NCBI GenBank assembly: GCA_005473895.2
Contig: SRJI02000018.1
Span: 1-64,000, forward strand
DNA from: Carideicomes alvinocaridis
GTDB lineage: Bacteria > Pseudomonadota > Alphaproteobacteria > Rhodobacterales > Rhodobacteraceae
Length of the DNA: 64,000 bases
Direction: 5' to 3'
Below are positions 23,479 through 31,083 of this stretch, in pieces. The position numbers were made by a program, and so were the translations under genes. The notes below the pieces were generated by a model. That model ran no database searches. It was not told the origin of the DNA and saw only the letters and a list, made by a program, of their open reading frames with translations. Numbering within the stretch: position 1 is the stretch's first letter; the number at the start of each line of letters is the position of its first letter.

Positions 23479-23495
23479 TGTAAGCCCACCTTACA
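23479..23495. promoter_or_regulatory. Inverted repeat at the lysR start, probable operator
   Basis: TGTAAG-CCCAC-CTTACA, perfect 6-bp arms, immediately upstream of the lysR ATG. It overlaps the lysR Shine-Dalgarno region and lies about 85 bases from the divergent small ORF. It includes a T-N11-A spacing typical of LysR sites. Confidence 0.55.
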
Positions 23496-23578
23496 TCCGA
23501 AAATCATTCCTGACTTAGCCGAACGGCGCTTTCATGACAATATGAGCGAAAGACCAGAGACCGGAAAGGAGAAAGGCC

Positions 23579-23707
23579 ATGCTGGGAATATTCGCAAAAT
23601 CTTTCATGACCGCCACGCGCACCGGCGACGGCCGCACCCGGTGGGACGCCCCGCCGGGATGGCGGGAGCCCGCCCGCAGGCCCTGGGAACGGCGGCTGGG
23701 CAAATGA
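23579..23707 (+). CDS. Small ORF A, 42 residues, divergent from lysR
   Basis: ATG 23579 has a strong Shine-Dalgarno AAAGGAG (23565-23571) at 7-base spacing, which is the main reason to believe it. The peptide begins MLGIFAKSFMTATRTGDG and continues with a Trp/Arg/Pro-rich tail ending in WERRLGK. No membrane span and no family I recognise. Its stop overlaps the start of ORF B (ATGA at 23704-23707), so the two are probably translated together. Its promoter region is shared with lysR. Confidence 0.55.
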   Translation: MLGIFAKSFMTATRTGDGRTRWDAPPGWREPARRPWERRLGK

Positions 23708-23868
23708 TCGACCCCGTCATCCGTCACCCCGAGCTTTTCCGGCGCGAGGAGGATGTCCTCCCCCGTCGCTGGCAGCTCCCCCGCGGATGCGGCGCCCGCG
23801 CCCACTGGCGCAAGGCCGGCGAGGCCGCGCGGTTCGGCATCACCGCGCTCGATCGCCTCATGCGATGA
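23704..23868 (+). CDS. Small ORF B, 54 residues, coupled to ORF A
   Basis: It starts at ATG 23704 within the stop of ORF A. The product is basic and Arg-rich: MIDPVIRHPELFRREEDV, then LPRRWQLPRGCGARAHW and a helix-forming end (AARFGITALDRLMR). Single Cys and no membrane segment. No recognised family. It ends 46 bases before the 3' end of the MarR gene on the other strand. Confidence 0.5.
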   Translation: MIDPVIRHPELFRREEDVLPRRWQLPRGCGARAHWRKAGEAARFGITALDRLMR

Positions 23869-23913
23869 AGGCCGCCGCCGCAGGACTCTTCCCCTTGCGG
23901 CGGCGCGTCCCCC

Positions 23914-24372
23914 TCACTCCGTCGGCCGGCCGTCGCCCAGCTCCTGCAGGGCGTCGCGCAGGTCGGCCGGCGGCAGGCTCAGCGCCTGGTCCATCGCGTC
24001 ATGCTCCGCGCGCCAGATCGGCAGCACCTGCTTCAGCAGCGCCCGCCCGTCCTGCGTCAGGCCCAGCCGGCGCGCCCGCGCATCAGCCTCGTCCGGCAGC
24101 GATTCCACCAGCCCCCGCCGCTCCAGCGGCTTGAGCGCTGCCGTCAGCGTCGTGCGATCCATCCCCAGCAGCGGGACGAGGTCGCCCAGCCGGGGCCCCT
24201 CGGGGCGGTTCAGCGACATCAGCAGGGAAAACTGCCCGTTGGTCAGCCCGTAGGGCCGGAACGCCTCGTCGAAGCGCCGCGCCACCCGTCGCGCCGCCCG
24301 CTTCAGCGCGAGACACAGGCAGCGGTCGCGCACCTCGAGGGTGGCGGAAATCGGCAAGTCGGGATCCATCAT
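23914..24372 (-). CDS. MarR family transcriptional regulator
   Basis: 152 residues from ATG 24372. An upstream in-frame ATG (24408) would place a palindromic operator inside the coding region, so I prefer the shorter form. The winged helix is at about residues 45-100 (YGLTNGQFSLLMSLNRPEGP, LVPLLGMDRTTLTAALKPLE, then RRGLVESLPDEADARARRL). N-terminal CLCLALKRAARRVARRFDEAF forms the dimer helix, with two cysteines that could sense oxidants. It is divergent from the DUF1428 gene across the operator at 24378-24397. Confidence 0.85.
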   Translation of the reverse strand: MMDPDLPISATLEVRDRCLCLALKRAARRVARRFDEAFRPYGLTNGQFSLLMSLNRPEGPRLGDLVPLLGMDRTTLTAALKPLERRGLVESLPDEADARARRLGLTQDGRALLKQVLPIWRAEHDAMDQALSLPPADLRDALQELGDGRPTE

Positions 24373-24377
24373 GCGAT

Positions 24378-24397
24378 ATATGTTGATACCAACGTAT
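24378..24397. promoter_or_regulatory. Palindromic operator between marR and the DUF1428 gene
   Basis: ATATGTTG-ATAC-CAACGTAT, a 20-bp near-perfect palindrome (one mismatch), 5 bases from the marR start and 45 bases before the DUF1428 start. Its size and placement are typical for a MarR dimer controlling itself and a divergent gene. Confidence 0.65.
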
Positions 24398-24442
24398 TTT
24401 CCCGTCAAGCTCGAAACACCATCGGAATCAGGGAGAGATCAC

Positions 24443-24832
24443 ATGACCTACGTAAGCGGCTTTCTTCTGGCCGTCCCCGAGAAGAACAAGGACACCTATC
24501 GCGACATGGCCCTGCAAGCCTGGGAGATTTTCCGGGAATACGGCGCCCTGTCCCTGCGCGAGAACTGGGGCGCCTCCGTCCCCGACGGCAAGGTCACGTC
24601 CTTCGGCATGGCCACCAAGCAGGAACCCGGCGAAGTGGTGGTGTTCTCGTGGATCGAATGGCCCGACCGCGCCACCTGCGAAAGTGCCTGGGACGCGATG
24701 ATGAACGACGAGCGGATGAAGGACATGCCCGACATGCCCTTCGACGGCAAACGCATGATGTGGGGCGGGTTCGAGCCTCTGGTGGACGTGCGGGCCGAGG
24801 AGCCGCAGCTTCCCCGCAGCGCCGCCGGCTGA
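24443..24832 (+). CDS. DUF1428 family protein (YbaA-like)
   Basis: 129 residues. It opens TYVSGFLLAVPEKNKDTYR and contains ENWGASVPDGKVTSFGMA, VVFSWIEWPDRATC and DMPFDGKRMMWGGFEPLVD, the recognisable DUF1428 pattern of a dimeric alpha/beta-barrel (ABM-like) fold. Function is unknown. ATG 24443 follows GGGAGAG. It is divergent from marR and almost certainly its target. Relatives elsewhere are also often paired with regulators. Confidence 0.85.
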   Translation: MTYVSGFLLAVPEKNKDTYRDMALQAWEIFREYGALSLRENWGASVPDGKVTSFGMATKQEPGEVVVFSWIEWPDRATCESAWDAMMNDERMKDMPDMPFDGKRMMWGGFEPLVDVRAEEPQLPRSAAG

Positions 24833-25160
24833 GAGCGGCCTCCGAAAAAGAAACCGGCCCCCCGGGAAACGCGCGAACAGGACGGGGAGCCGGTCTTTGA
24901 CGGTGCCGTCTCCGGCGCCGTTGAACCCACAATCGCACGGGCCGGGCGGGCGAACATTGATTTGCATCAAGCCCGGCGGGTTTTTCCGCCCCCTTTCGCC
25001 GGCTCCTGCAGAATTTCCGCGCAGCCCTCCATCTGCGGCGAGCCCGGCAACAGGCGTGCCTCCAACCTGAAAGTCGAGGCCCGGCCCTCTCCGTCCCCGC
25101 CGCAAATTCCTGCCACCGGCCGAGTCTCCGAAGGCCGCCCGGCAGACCCAGCCTCCCAAC
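24833..25160. other. Intergenic region with an orphan FNR box
   Basis: About 330 bases with no convincing gene. Near 24863-24897 the segment ACCGGCCCCCC ... GGGGAGCCGGT can pair imperfectly and may end the DUF1428 mRNA. A perfect FNR box at 24957-24970 has no gene in either direction that starts nearby. It is followed by GGCGGGTTTTTCCGCC, a small hairpin-like palindrome. Confidence 0.5.
24957..24970. promoter_or_regulatory. Orphan FNR/FnrL box
   Basis: TTGATTTGCATCAA, a full match to TTGAT-N4-ATCAA. On the plus side the next gene starts at 28918. On the minus side the next start is marR at 24372. It may drive a short non-coding RNA. Confidence 0.6.
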
Positions 25161-25189
25161 AAAAAAACGGCGGCCCGCTAAGGCCGCCG
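25161..25189 (-). terminator. Terminator of ccoNOQP
   Basis: On the minus strand CGGCGGCC / GGCCGCCG (25182-25189 with 25168-25175) around a 6-nt loop, followed by seven T. It lies 30 bases beyond the ccoP stop. Confidence 0.85.
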
Positions 25190-25218
25190 CTTCATTTCTC
25201 CGTCACGAATGCCCGGCG

Positions 25219-26103
25219 TCAGTCCTGCTCCACCGGCGCCTCGCCCCCGCCGAGCTGGTGGACATAGGCGGTGACCGCGCGGATCTGCGCGTCGCTCAGC
25301 CGGCCCTCCCAGGAGGGCATGACGCCGAAGCGCGCATTGGACACCGTGGCGTGCAGCGTCTCGTAATCGCCGCCGTAAAGCCAGATCGCGTCTGCCAGGT
25401 TGGGCGCGCCCTGGCTGCGATCGCCGGTCCCGTCCTCGCCGTGGCAGGCGGCGCAATTGTCCGCAAAGACCTGCGCCCCCTGCTCGGCCGCCTCGGCGTC
25501 GCGCGGCGTACCCGACAGCGACATGACGTGGTTCACCACCTGGTCTATCTGCGCCTCGGTCAGGATCCCGTCGGCACCGAAGGCCGGCATCTGCGAATAG
25601 CGCGCATCCGGGTCGGTCTCGTTGCGGATCCCGTGGCGCACCGTGGTGTGGATCGCCTCCATGTCACCACCCCAGAGCCAGTCGTTGTCCAGCAGGTTGG
25701 GATAGCCCTTGGCCCCCGCCGCGCCCGAGCCGTGGCACTGCGCGCAGAAGGTCATGAACACCGCGTCCCCGGCATTGACCGCGTAGCTCTGCAGCTCGGG
25801 GTCGTCGGCGACGGCGTTCAGGTCCGTCTCCACCAGCCGCTGGTTGATCGCCGCGTTGCGGTCCTCCACCGCGGCCACTTCCTGCGACAGCTCGGTGCGC
25901 GTGGAATAGCCCAGCAGCCCGGGCGTCGCGCTGGAGATCATCGGCCAGGCCGGGTAGGCGATGGTATAGGCGATGCCCCAGATGATCGTCGCGTAGAAGG
26001 TCCAGAGCCACCAGCGCGGCAGCGGCTTGTTGTATTCCCGGATCCCGTCCCACTCGTGGCCGGTGGTCTCGTAATCCAGGTCGTCGTCTTTCTTCTGCGT
26101 CAT
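25219..26103 (-). CDS. ccoP: cbb3-type cytochrome c oxidase subunit III (diheme)
   Basis: 294 residues. The N terminus is cytoplasmic, one membrane helix lies at about residues 31-55, then there are two periplasmic cytochrome c domains with heme sites CAQCH (120-124) and CAACH (217-221). Met ligands are probable in the SQMPAFG and GVMPSWEG segments. CcoP receives electrons from soluble or membrane cytochrome c and passes them to CcoO/CcoN. Start overlaps the ccoQ stop (ATGA). Last gene of ccoNOQP. Confidence 0.96.
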   Translation of the reverse strand: MTQKKDDDLDYETTGHEWDGIREYNKPLPRWWLWTFYATIIWGIAYTIAYPAWPMISSATPGLLGYSTRTELSQEVAAVEDRNAAINQRLVETDLNAVADDPELQSYAVNAGDAVFMTFCAQCHGSGAAGAKGYPNLLDNDWLWGGDMEAIHTTVRHGIRNETDPDARYSQMPAFGADGILTEAQIDQVVNHVMSLSGTPRDAEAAEQGAQVFADNCAACHGEDGTGDRSQGAPNLADAIWLYGGDYETLHATVSNARFGVMPSWEGRLSDAQIRAVTAYVHQLGGGEAPVEQD

Positions 26104-26288
26104 TTGTTCCGCGCCTCCTCGGGCTGGGCGGGTCTGTCCTCGTTGCGGAAGGGGATGGCGGCGGTCTGGTCGTGGACCCCGCGGCTGCCCGGGCGGAACG
26201 CCCAGACCACCACCGCGGTGAAGAACAGGAACAGCACCAGCAGCATCCAGCTGTCTGCGAATTCACGAAGCAGGGAATAGGTCTCCAT
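26100..26288 (-). CDS. ccoQ: cbb3 oxidase small subunit CcoQ
   Basis: 62 residues with one membrane helix ([18 protein letters not shown], about residues 14-31) and a charged C-terminal tail ([20 protein letters not shown]). CcoQ stabilises the cbb3 complex, notably under oxygen. Identified by position between ccoO and ccoP and by the typical helix-then-RPGS pattern. Confidence 0.93.
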   Translation of the reverse strand: METYSLLREFADSWMLLVLFLFFTAVVVWAFRPGSRGVHDQTAAIPFRNEDRPAQPEEARNK

Positions 26289-26300
26289 CAGGGGGTCCTC

Positions 26301-27095
26301 CTAGCGGCTGGCATCGGGCGTGAAGGTCGAGAAATCGACCAGCGTGCCCAGCATCTGCAGATAGGCGATCAGCGCATCCGCCTCGGAGATCCCCGGCTGG
26401 CGGTCGAAGTTGCGCACCTGCACGCTGTCCTCGCCGTAGCGCTCCAGCAGGCCGTCGTAATCGCGGTCGGGATCGGCCTGGGCACGGAAATCGGCCACGG
26501 CATTCTCGATCATCTCGTCGGTATAGGGCACGCCCACCATGCGATGCGTCGACAGCAGCTCGCCCACATGCTCGGGCTCGATGATGCGGTGCTCGAGGAA
26601 GCCGTATTTGGGCATCACCGATTCCGGCACCACCGATTGCGGGTCGCGCAGGTGGTCGATGTGCCATTCGTCGGAATAGCGCCCGCCCACCCGGGCCAGG
26701 TCCGGCCCGGTCCGCTTGGAGCCCCACTGGAACGGGTGGTCGTACATCGACTCCGCCGCCAGCGAGTAATGCCCGTAACGCTCCACCTCGTCGCGCATCG
26801 GCCGGATCATCTGGCTGTGGCAGACATAGCAGCCCTCGCGGACATAGATGTCACGCCCGGCCAGTTCCAGCGGGGTGTAGGGGCGCATCCCCTCCACCTT
26901 CTCGATCGTGTTCTCCAGGTAGAACAGCGGCACGATCTGCACGAGACCGCCGATGGTCACCACGAGGAAGCTGAAGATCAGCAGCAGCGTGGCGTTCTTT
27001 TCCAGGATCTTGTGCCGGTCGAGGAAGCTCATCCTGCGGGGGCGGGATCCCACCCCCGTCGCGGATGCCGGCATCGGTTGCTTGTCGGTTGCCAT
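26301..27095 (-). CDS. ccoO: cbb3-type cytochrome c oxidase subunit II (monoheme)
   Basis: 264 residues from ATG 27095. A cytoplasmic head leads into one membrane helix ([20 protein letters not shown], about residues 37-56). A periplasmic domain follows with the heme site CYVCH (89-93) and the conserved [39 protein letters not shown] and [11 protein letters not shown] supply the axial Met region. The frame could extend upstream to 27350, but that overlaps ccoN and is a shadow. Confidence 0.96.
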   Translation of the reverse strand: MATDKQPMPASATGVGSRPRRMSFLDRHKILEKNATLLLIFSFLVVTIGGLVQIVPLFYLENTIEKVEGMRPYTPLELAGRDIYVREGCYVCHSQMIRPMRDEVERYGHYSLAAESMYDHPFQWGSKRTGPDLARVGGRYSDEWHIDHLRDPQSVVPESVMPKYGFLEHRIIEPEHVGELLSTHRMVGVPYTDEMIENAVADFRAQADPDRDYDGLLERYGEDSVQVRNFDRQPGISEADALIAYLQMLGTLVDFSTFTPDASR

Positions 27096-27109
27096 GCTGT
27101 CGGCCCTCC

Positions 27110-28723
27110 TTATTCGGCCGGCGTGGCATGAGCGGCGGCCTGGCCTGCCTCGACGGCGGGGCTGCGGCGGACGGTCATCCACAGGTTGTAGCACATGATG
27201 AGCGCACCGGCGAGGAACATGACCCCGCCCAGGCCGCGCACGACATACATCGGGAACTTGGCGGCCACGGTGTCGGCGAAGCTGTTCACGAGGAAGCCGT
27301 TGGCATCCACTTCGCGCCACATCAGGCCCTCCATGATGCCGGTCACCCACATCGAGGCGGCGTAGAGCACGATCCCGATCGTCGCGAGCCAGAAGTGCCA
27401 GGACACCAGCGACAGCGAGTAGAGCCGCTCACGGTTCCACAGCTTCGGCACCAGGAAGTAGAGCGCGCCGAAGGTGATCATGCCGTTCCAGCCCAGGGCG
27501 CCGGAATGCACGTGCCCGATGGTCCAGTCGGTGTAGTGGCTGAGGCTGTTGACCGCGCGGATCGACATCATCGGCCCCTCGAAGGTGGACATGCCGTAGA
27601 AGCCGATGGAGATCACCATCATCCGGATCACCGGGTCGGTGCGCAGCTTGTCCCAGGCGCCCGAGAGGGTCATCAGCCCGTTGATCATCCCGCCCCAGGA
27701 CGGCATCCACAGGATCACCGAGAACACCATGCCCAGCGTCGAGGCCCAGTCGGGCAGCGCCGTGTAGTGCAGGTGGTGCGGACCGGCCCAGATGTAGAGG
27801 AAGATCAGCGCCCAGAAGTGGATGATCGACAGCTTGTAGCTGTAGACCGGCCGCCCGGCCTGTTTCGGAACGAAGTAGTACATCATCCCCAGGAAGCCCG
27901 CGGTCAGGAAGAAGCCCACGGCGTTGTGGCCGTACCACCATTGCACCATGGCATCCTGCACGCCCGAAAAGACCTGCACCGACTTGGAGCCGAAGATGCT
28001 GACCGGGATCGACAGGTTGTTGACGATGTGCAGCATCGCGATGGTCACGATGAAGGCCAGGTAGAACCAGTTGGCCACGTAGATATGCGGCTCTTTCCGC
28101 TTCACGATCGTGCCCAAGAACACGGCAAGGTAGGCCACCCAGACCAGCGTCAGCCACAGGTCGACATACCATTCCGGCTCCGCGTATTCCTTGGACTGGG
28201 TGCCGCCCAGCAGGTAGCCGGTGGCCGCCAGGACGATGAACAGCTGGTAGCCCCAGAACACGAACCACGCCAGGTTCCCGCCCCAGAGCCGCGCCGCGCT
28301 GGTGCGCTGCACCACGTAGAACGACGTCGCGATCAGGGCGTTGCCGCCGAAGGCGAAGATCACCGCCGAGGTGTGCAGCGGCCGCAGCCGGCCGAAATTG
28401 CCGTAGCCCTCGAGCGCGGCGAAGTTCAGCTCGGGAAAGGCGAGCTGAAAGGCGATGACCACCCCCACGAGAAAGCCCACCACGCCCCAGAAGGCGGTGG
28501 CGGTCACCCCGTAGCGGATCACCCCGTCCATGTAGGTGAGACCGGCCTCCTGCCGCGGCGCGGGTTCGTCGGTGTTGCGCAGCGTCCAGAGGAACAGCCC
28601 CCCGGCCACCAGCATGACGATCAGCGCATGCACCTGGTAGGCCAGATCGCGCGCGTAATTGGCCGCGATCATCGCGAACAGCGTGATCAGGCCCAGCACG
28701 ACCAGCTTGAGATAGTTCGACAT
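27110..28723 (-). CDS. ccoN: cbb3-type cytochrome c oxidase subunit I (catalytic)
   Basis: 537 residues with about 12 membrane helices holding heme b and the heme b3-CuB oxygen-reduction site. Recognisable: [20 protein letters not shown] (heme ligand His), [20 protein letters not shown] (active-site region), and [14 protein letters not shown] with the CuB-ligand histidine pair. It is a high-affinity terminal oxidase for low oxygen. It is the first gene of ccoNOQP. Two perfect FNR boxes lie in the 194-base gap between it and the divergent universal stress gene. Confidence 0.97.
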   Translation of the reverse strand: MSNYLKLVVLGLITLFAMIAANYARDLAYQVHALIVMLVAGGLFLWTLRNTDEPAPRQEAGLTYMDGVIRYGVTATAFWGVVGFLVGVVIAFQLAFPELNFAALEGYGNFGRLRPLHTSAVIFAFGGNALIATSFYVVQRTSAARLWGGNLAWFVFWGYQLFIVLAATGYLLGGTQSKEYAEPEWYVDLWLTLVWVAYLAVFLGTIVKRKEPHIYVANWFYLAFIVTIAMLHIVNNLSIPVSIFGSKSVQVFSGVQDAMVQWWYGHNAVGFFLTAGFLGMMYYFVPKQAGRPVYSYKLSIIHFWALIFLYIWAGPHHLHYTALPDWASTLGMVFSVILWMPSWGGMINGLMTLSGAWDKLRTDPVIRMMVISIGFYGMSTFEGPMMSIRAVNSLSHYTDWTIGHVHSGALGWNGMITFGALYFLVPKLWNRERLYSLSLVSWHFWLATIGIVLYAASMWVTGIMEGLMWREVDANGFLVNSFADTVAAKFPMYVVRGLGGVMFLAGALIMCYNLWMTVRRSPAVEAGQAAAHATPAE

Positions 28724-28809
28724 CGTTCGTCCCTTTGTCTTGGCCGTCGGGAATCATCCCGGGCTTCCGTGACTGGGCGCTTAATTGGGCCGAGGGGGCG
28801 GGCGGTGCC

Positions 28810-28823
28810 TTGATCTGCATCAA
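28810..28823. promoter_or_regulatory. FNR/FnrL box, ccoN side
   Basis: TTGATCTGCATCAA, full consensus, centred about 93 bases upstream of ccoN on the minus strand. Probably activates ccoNOQP. Confidence 0.85.
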
Positions 28824-28841
28824 CAGCCGGGCCGGGGGCAC

Positions 28842-28855
28842 TTGATGCGTATCAA
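28842..28855. promoter_or_regulatory. FNR/FnrL box, universal stress gene side
   Basis: TTGATGCGTATCAA, full consensus, centred about 70 bases before the GTG at 28918. It is 32 bp centre to centre (three helical turns) from the box at 28810, so the two sites lie on the same face of the DNA. Confidence 0.85.
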
Positions 28856-28917
28856 GGTGGCATCGGTGCCGACCCGGCATAGATGACCAAGGGATCGACA
28901 CCAAAGGGAGCGGAGTC

Positions 28918-29757
28918 GTGGCATACAAATCAATTCTTACAGTCATCACGCAGGGCTCGCCCGAGACGGCGGCCATGGATCGTGCGGCGGCGATGGCCCG
29001 CGACGAGGACGGGCACCTCGACATCCTGTGCCTCGGGGTCGACCGGACCCAGACCGGCTATTACTACGCCGGCGCCAATGCCATGGTCCTGCAGGAGACC
29101 ATCACCCGCGCCACCGAGGAGGCCCGCGAGCGTGAAGAGGCCGTGCGCCGCCTTCTCGCCGGCTCCCAGATGCGGTGGAGCGTGGAGACCGGCGTCGCCC
29201 AGCTCGCCGATATCGGCCGCTCCGTGGGCCAGCGCGCCCGCTTCTCGGACCTCGTCGTGCTGCCCCGCCCCTACGGCGAGTCGCGGCTCGCCGATGCCGA
29301 GGCGGTGGCCGAGGGCGCGCTCTTCGACGGTCGTGCGCCCCTGCTCATGGTCCCCGAGAAATCGCCCTCCGGCGCCCATCCCGACCGCATCGTGATCGCC
29401 TGGGACGAAAGCATCGAGGCGATGGCCGCGGTCCGCGCCGCGCTGCCGCTGCTCCAGGCGGCGCAACAGGTCAACGTGGTCATCATCGACCCGCCGGCCC
29501 ATGCGCCCAACCGCTCCGACCCGGGCGGCCAGTTGTCGCAGTTCCTGGTCCGGCACGGCGTGAAGACCGAGATCGACGTGCTGTCCAAAGCCATGCCGCG
29601 CATCGCCGACGTGCTGATTCGCCATGGGCGGGAGAACGGCGCGGACATGATCGTGATGGGGGCCTACAGCCATTCCCGCTTCCGCGAGGCAATCCTCGGC
29701 GGCACCACCCGCGACATGCTCGAGGAAAGCCCCCTGCCGCTGTTCATGGCGCATTAG
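28918..29757 (+). CDS. Universal stress protein, two-domain type
   Basis: 279 residues from GTG 28918 (VAYKSILTVITQGS). Two Usp-like halves. The second is better conserved, with RIVIAWDESIEAMAAVRAAL and, near the end, DMIVMGAYSHSRFREAILGG-TTRDML, which carries the ATP-binding GxxGx9G(T) pattern. It shares its promoter region and an FNR box with ccoN, so low-oxygen induction is likely. Usp genes next to cco and fnr are common in purple and related bacteria. Cytoplasmic; the mechanism is not known. Confidence 0.9.
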   Translation: MAYKSILTVITQGSPETAAMDRAAAMARDEDGHLDILCLGVDRTQTGYYYAGANAMVLQETITRATEEAREREEAVRRLLAGSQMRWSVETGVAQLADIGRSVGQRARFSDLVVLPRPYGESRLADAEAVAEGALFDGRAPLLMVPEKSPSGAHPDRIVIAWDESIEAMAAVRAALPLLQAAQQVNVVIIDPPAHAPNRSDPGGQLSQFLVRHGVKTEIDVLSKAMPRIADVLIRHGRENGADMIVMGAYSHSRFREAILGGTTRDMLEESPLPLFMAH

Positions 29758-29838
29758 CGGCGCAACCGGCCGGGGCCACTTCGTCCTGCCGATCGCGCGG
29801 GACGGACGGGCGCCGGCCCCTCACCGAAGGAGCGACCC

Positions 29839-29952
29839 ATGGGGATTCCCGCCCTCGTCGACCTGGGCATCTTCCTGGGATTGCTGTTCGCCGGGCTCGG
29901 CGTCCTGCTCGCCGGGCTGGGCATCATGTACTGGGGTCGCGGCGGCAAGTGA
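29839..29952 (+). CDS. Small membrane protein, 37 residues, downstream of the universal stress gene
   Basis: ATG 29839 has AAGGAG at 29827-29832 with 6-base spacing. The peptide (MGIPALVDLGIFLGLLFAGL, then a second hydrophobic half ending MYWGRGGK) is almost entirely one long membrane helix with repeated Gly spacing (GLLFAGLGVLLAGLG) suited to helix packing, and a basic C terminus. It is too short for routine gene calling. Its place 81 bases after the Usp gene and next to fnrL in a cbb3 region suggests an oxidase- or respiration-associated small subunit (inference). Confidence 0.65.
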   Translation: MGIPALVDLGIFLGLLFAGLGVLLAGLGIMYWGRGGK

Positions 29953-30053
29953 GCCGCGGCGACCGCCTTGCCCGACCGGCCCTGCCCGATTGCCCCGTGC
30001 GACTGACCGGGACAGACCGGTTCGACCGGACCAGCCCTGACGGGCCGCGCCGT

Positions 30054-30803
30054 TCAGACCGGCATGCCACCGTCGCTGTCGTCGCCGGCCTCTTCCAGCA
30101 GGCGGTCGAAATCGGGGATCGTCACGTGCCGCTTGCCCTGCAGCAGGATCACCCCGTCGCGTTTCAGCGCGGAGATCTGGCGGCTCACCGTTTCCAGCGT
30201 CAGGCCGAGGTAATCGGCCATCGCCTCGCGCGTCAGCGGCAGGTCAAAGACCAGCGGACCGGTGATGCCCCGCAGGTTCAGCGTCGCGTCGCGCCGGGCG
30301 ATGATCGTCAGCAGCGAGGCGATCTTTTCCCGCGCCGTCTTGCGGCCCAGCACCAGCATCCATTCCCGCGCCGCGTCCAGCTCGTCCAGCGTCATCTCGA
30401 GCAGGCGCTGCGCGACATGCGGCGTGGTGCGGATCAGCTCTTCGAACGGTTTCTTGCGGAAGCAGCACATCACCAGGTCGGTCGTCGCCACCACGTTGTA
30501 GGCCGACCCCTGACGCCCCGGCCGCCCGACGAAATCCGACGGGAACAGCAGGCCCACCATCTGGGTGCGCCCGTCCTCCATGGTCTGGGTCAGCGTGGCG
30601 ATGCCCGACACGACCGACCCGACGAAATCCATCGGATCGCCGGACCAGACGACGGTCTGCCCCTCCTCGAAGCGACGGTAATACTTGATCTCGTCCAGCT
30701 GGGCGAGTTCGTCGCTCTCGCAGCGCGCGCAGACGGCCCGATGCCGGATCGGGCAATCTTCGCAGCTCTGGGAGGTCAGGTTGAATCTGGGTTGCGTCGT
30801 CAT
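30054..30803 (-). CDS. fnrL: Oxygen-responsive Crp/Fnr regulator FnrL
   Basis: 249 residues. N-terminal cysteines at positions 14, 17, 25 and 28 (CEDCPIRHRAVCARC) and Cys 113/114 are the 4Fe-4S ligand set of FnrL-type regulators. The cyclic-nucleotide-like beta roll follows, then a dimer helix, then the recognition helix (MADYLGLTLETVSRQISAL, about residues 194-212) with the E--SR pattern that reads TTGAT. It is expected to activate the cco promoters and the other FNR boxes in this window when oxygen is low. No FNR box was seen at its own promoter. Confidence 0.95.
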   Translation of the reverse strand: MTTQPRFNLTSQSCEDCPIRHRAVCARCESDELAQLDEIKYYRRFEEGQTVVWSGDPMDFVGSVVSGIATLTQTMEDGRTQMVGLLFPSDFVGRPGRQGSAYNVVATTDLVMCCFRKKPFEELIRTTPHVAQRLLEMTLDELDAAREWMLVLGRKTAREKIASLLTIIARRDATLNLRGITGPLVFDLPLTREAMADYLGLTLETVSRQISALKRDGVILLQGKRHVTIPDFDRLLEEAGDDSDGGMPV

Positions 30804-31083
30804 GCACTGTCCCGACGTGCTTGCGCGCCCGGACTCCCTCGGGGGCGCGACCCCGGACCGGACGTTCTGTCTTGGCCCCAGATTTACAGATGAAACACCT
30901 CGGATGCAACTTTACCGCCCAACCGCCCGATGCATGGCGCCCCGCGGGAATTGCAATGCCGCTGCCCCGATGGCGCCTTCCGTCGCGGAAACCGGCGCCG
31001 GGAAGCGCTCGCCCATCGCTTTCATTTCTTTCAGGCCATTCCAACCTGAAGTAGTGTATTCAAAAATGACGAAGGGACAGAAC

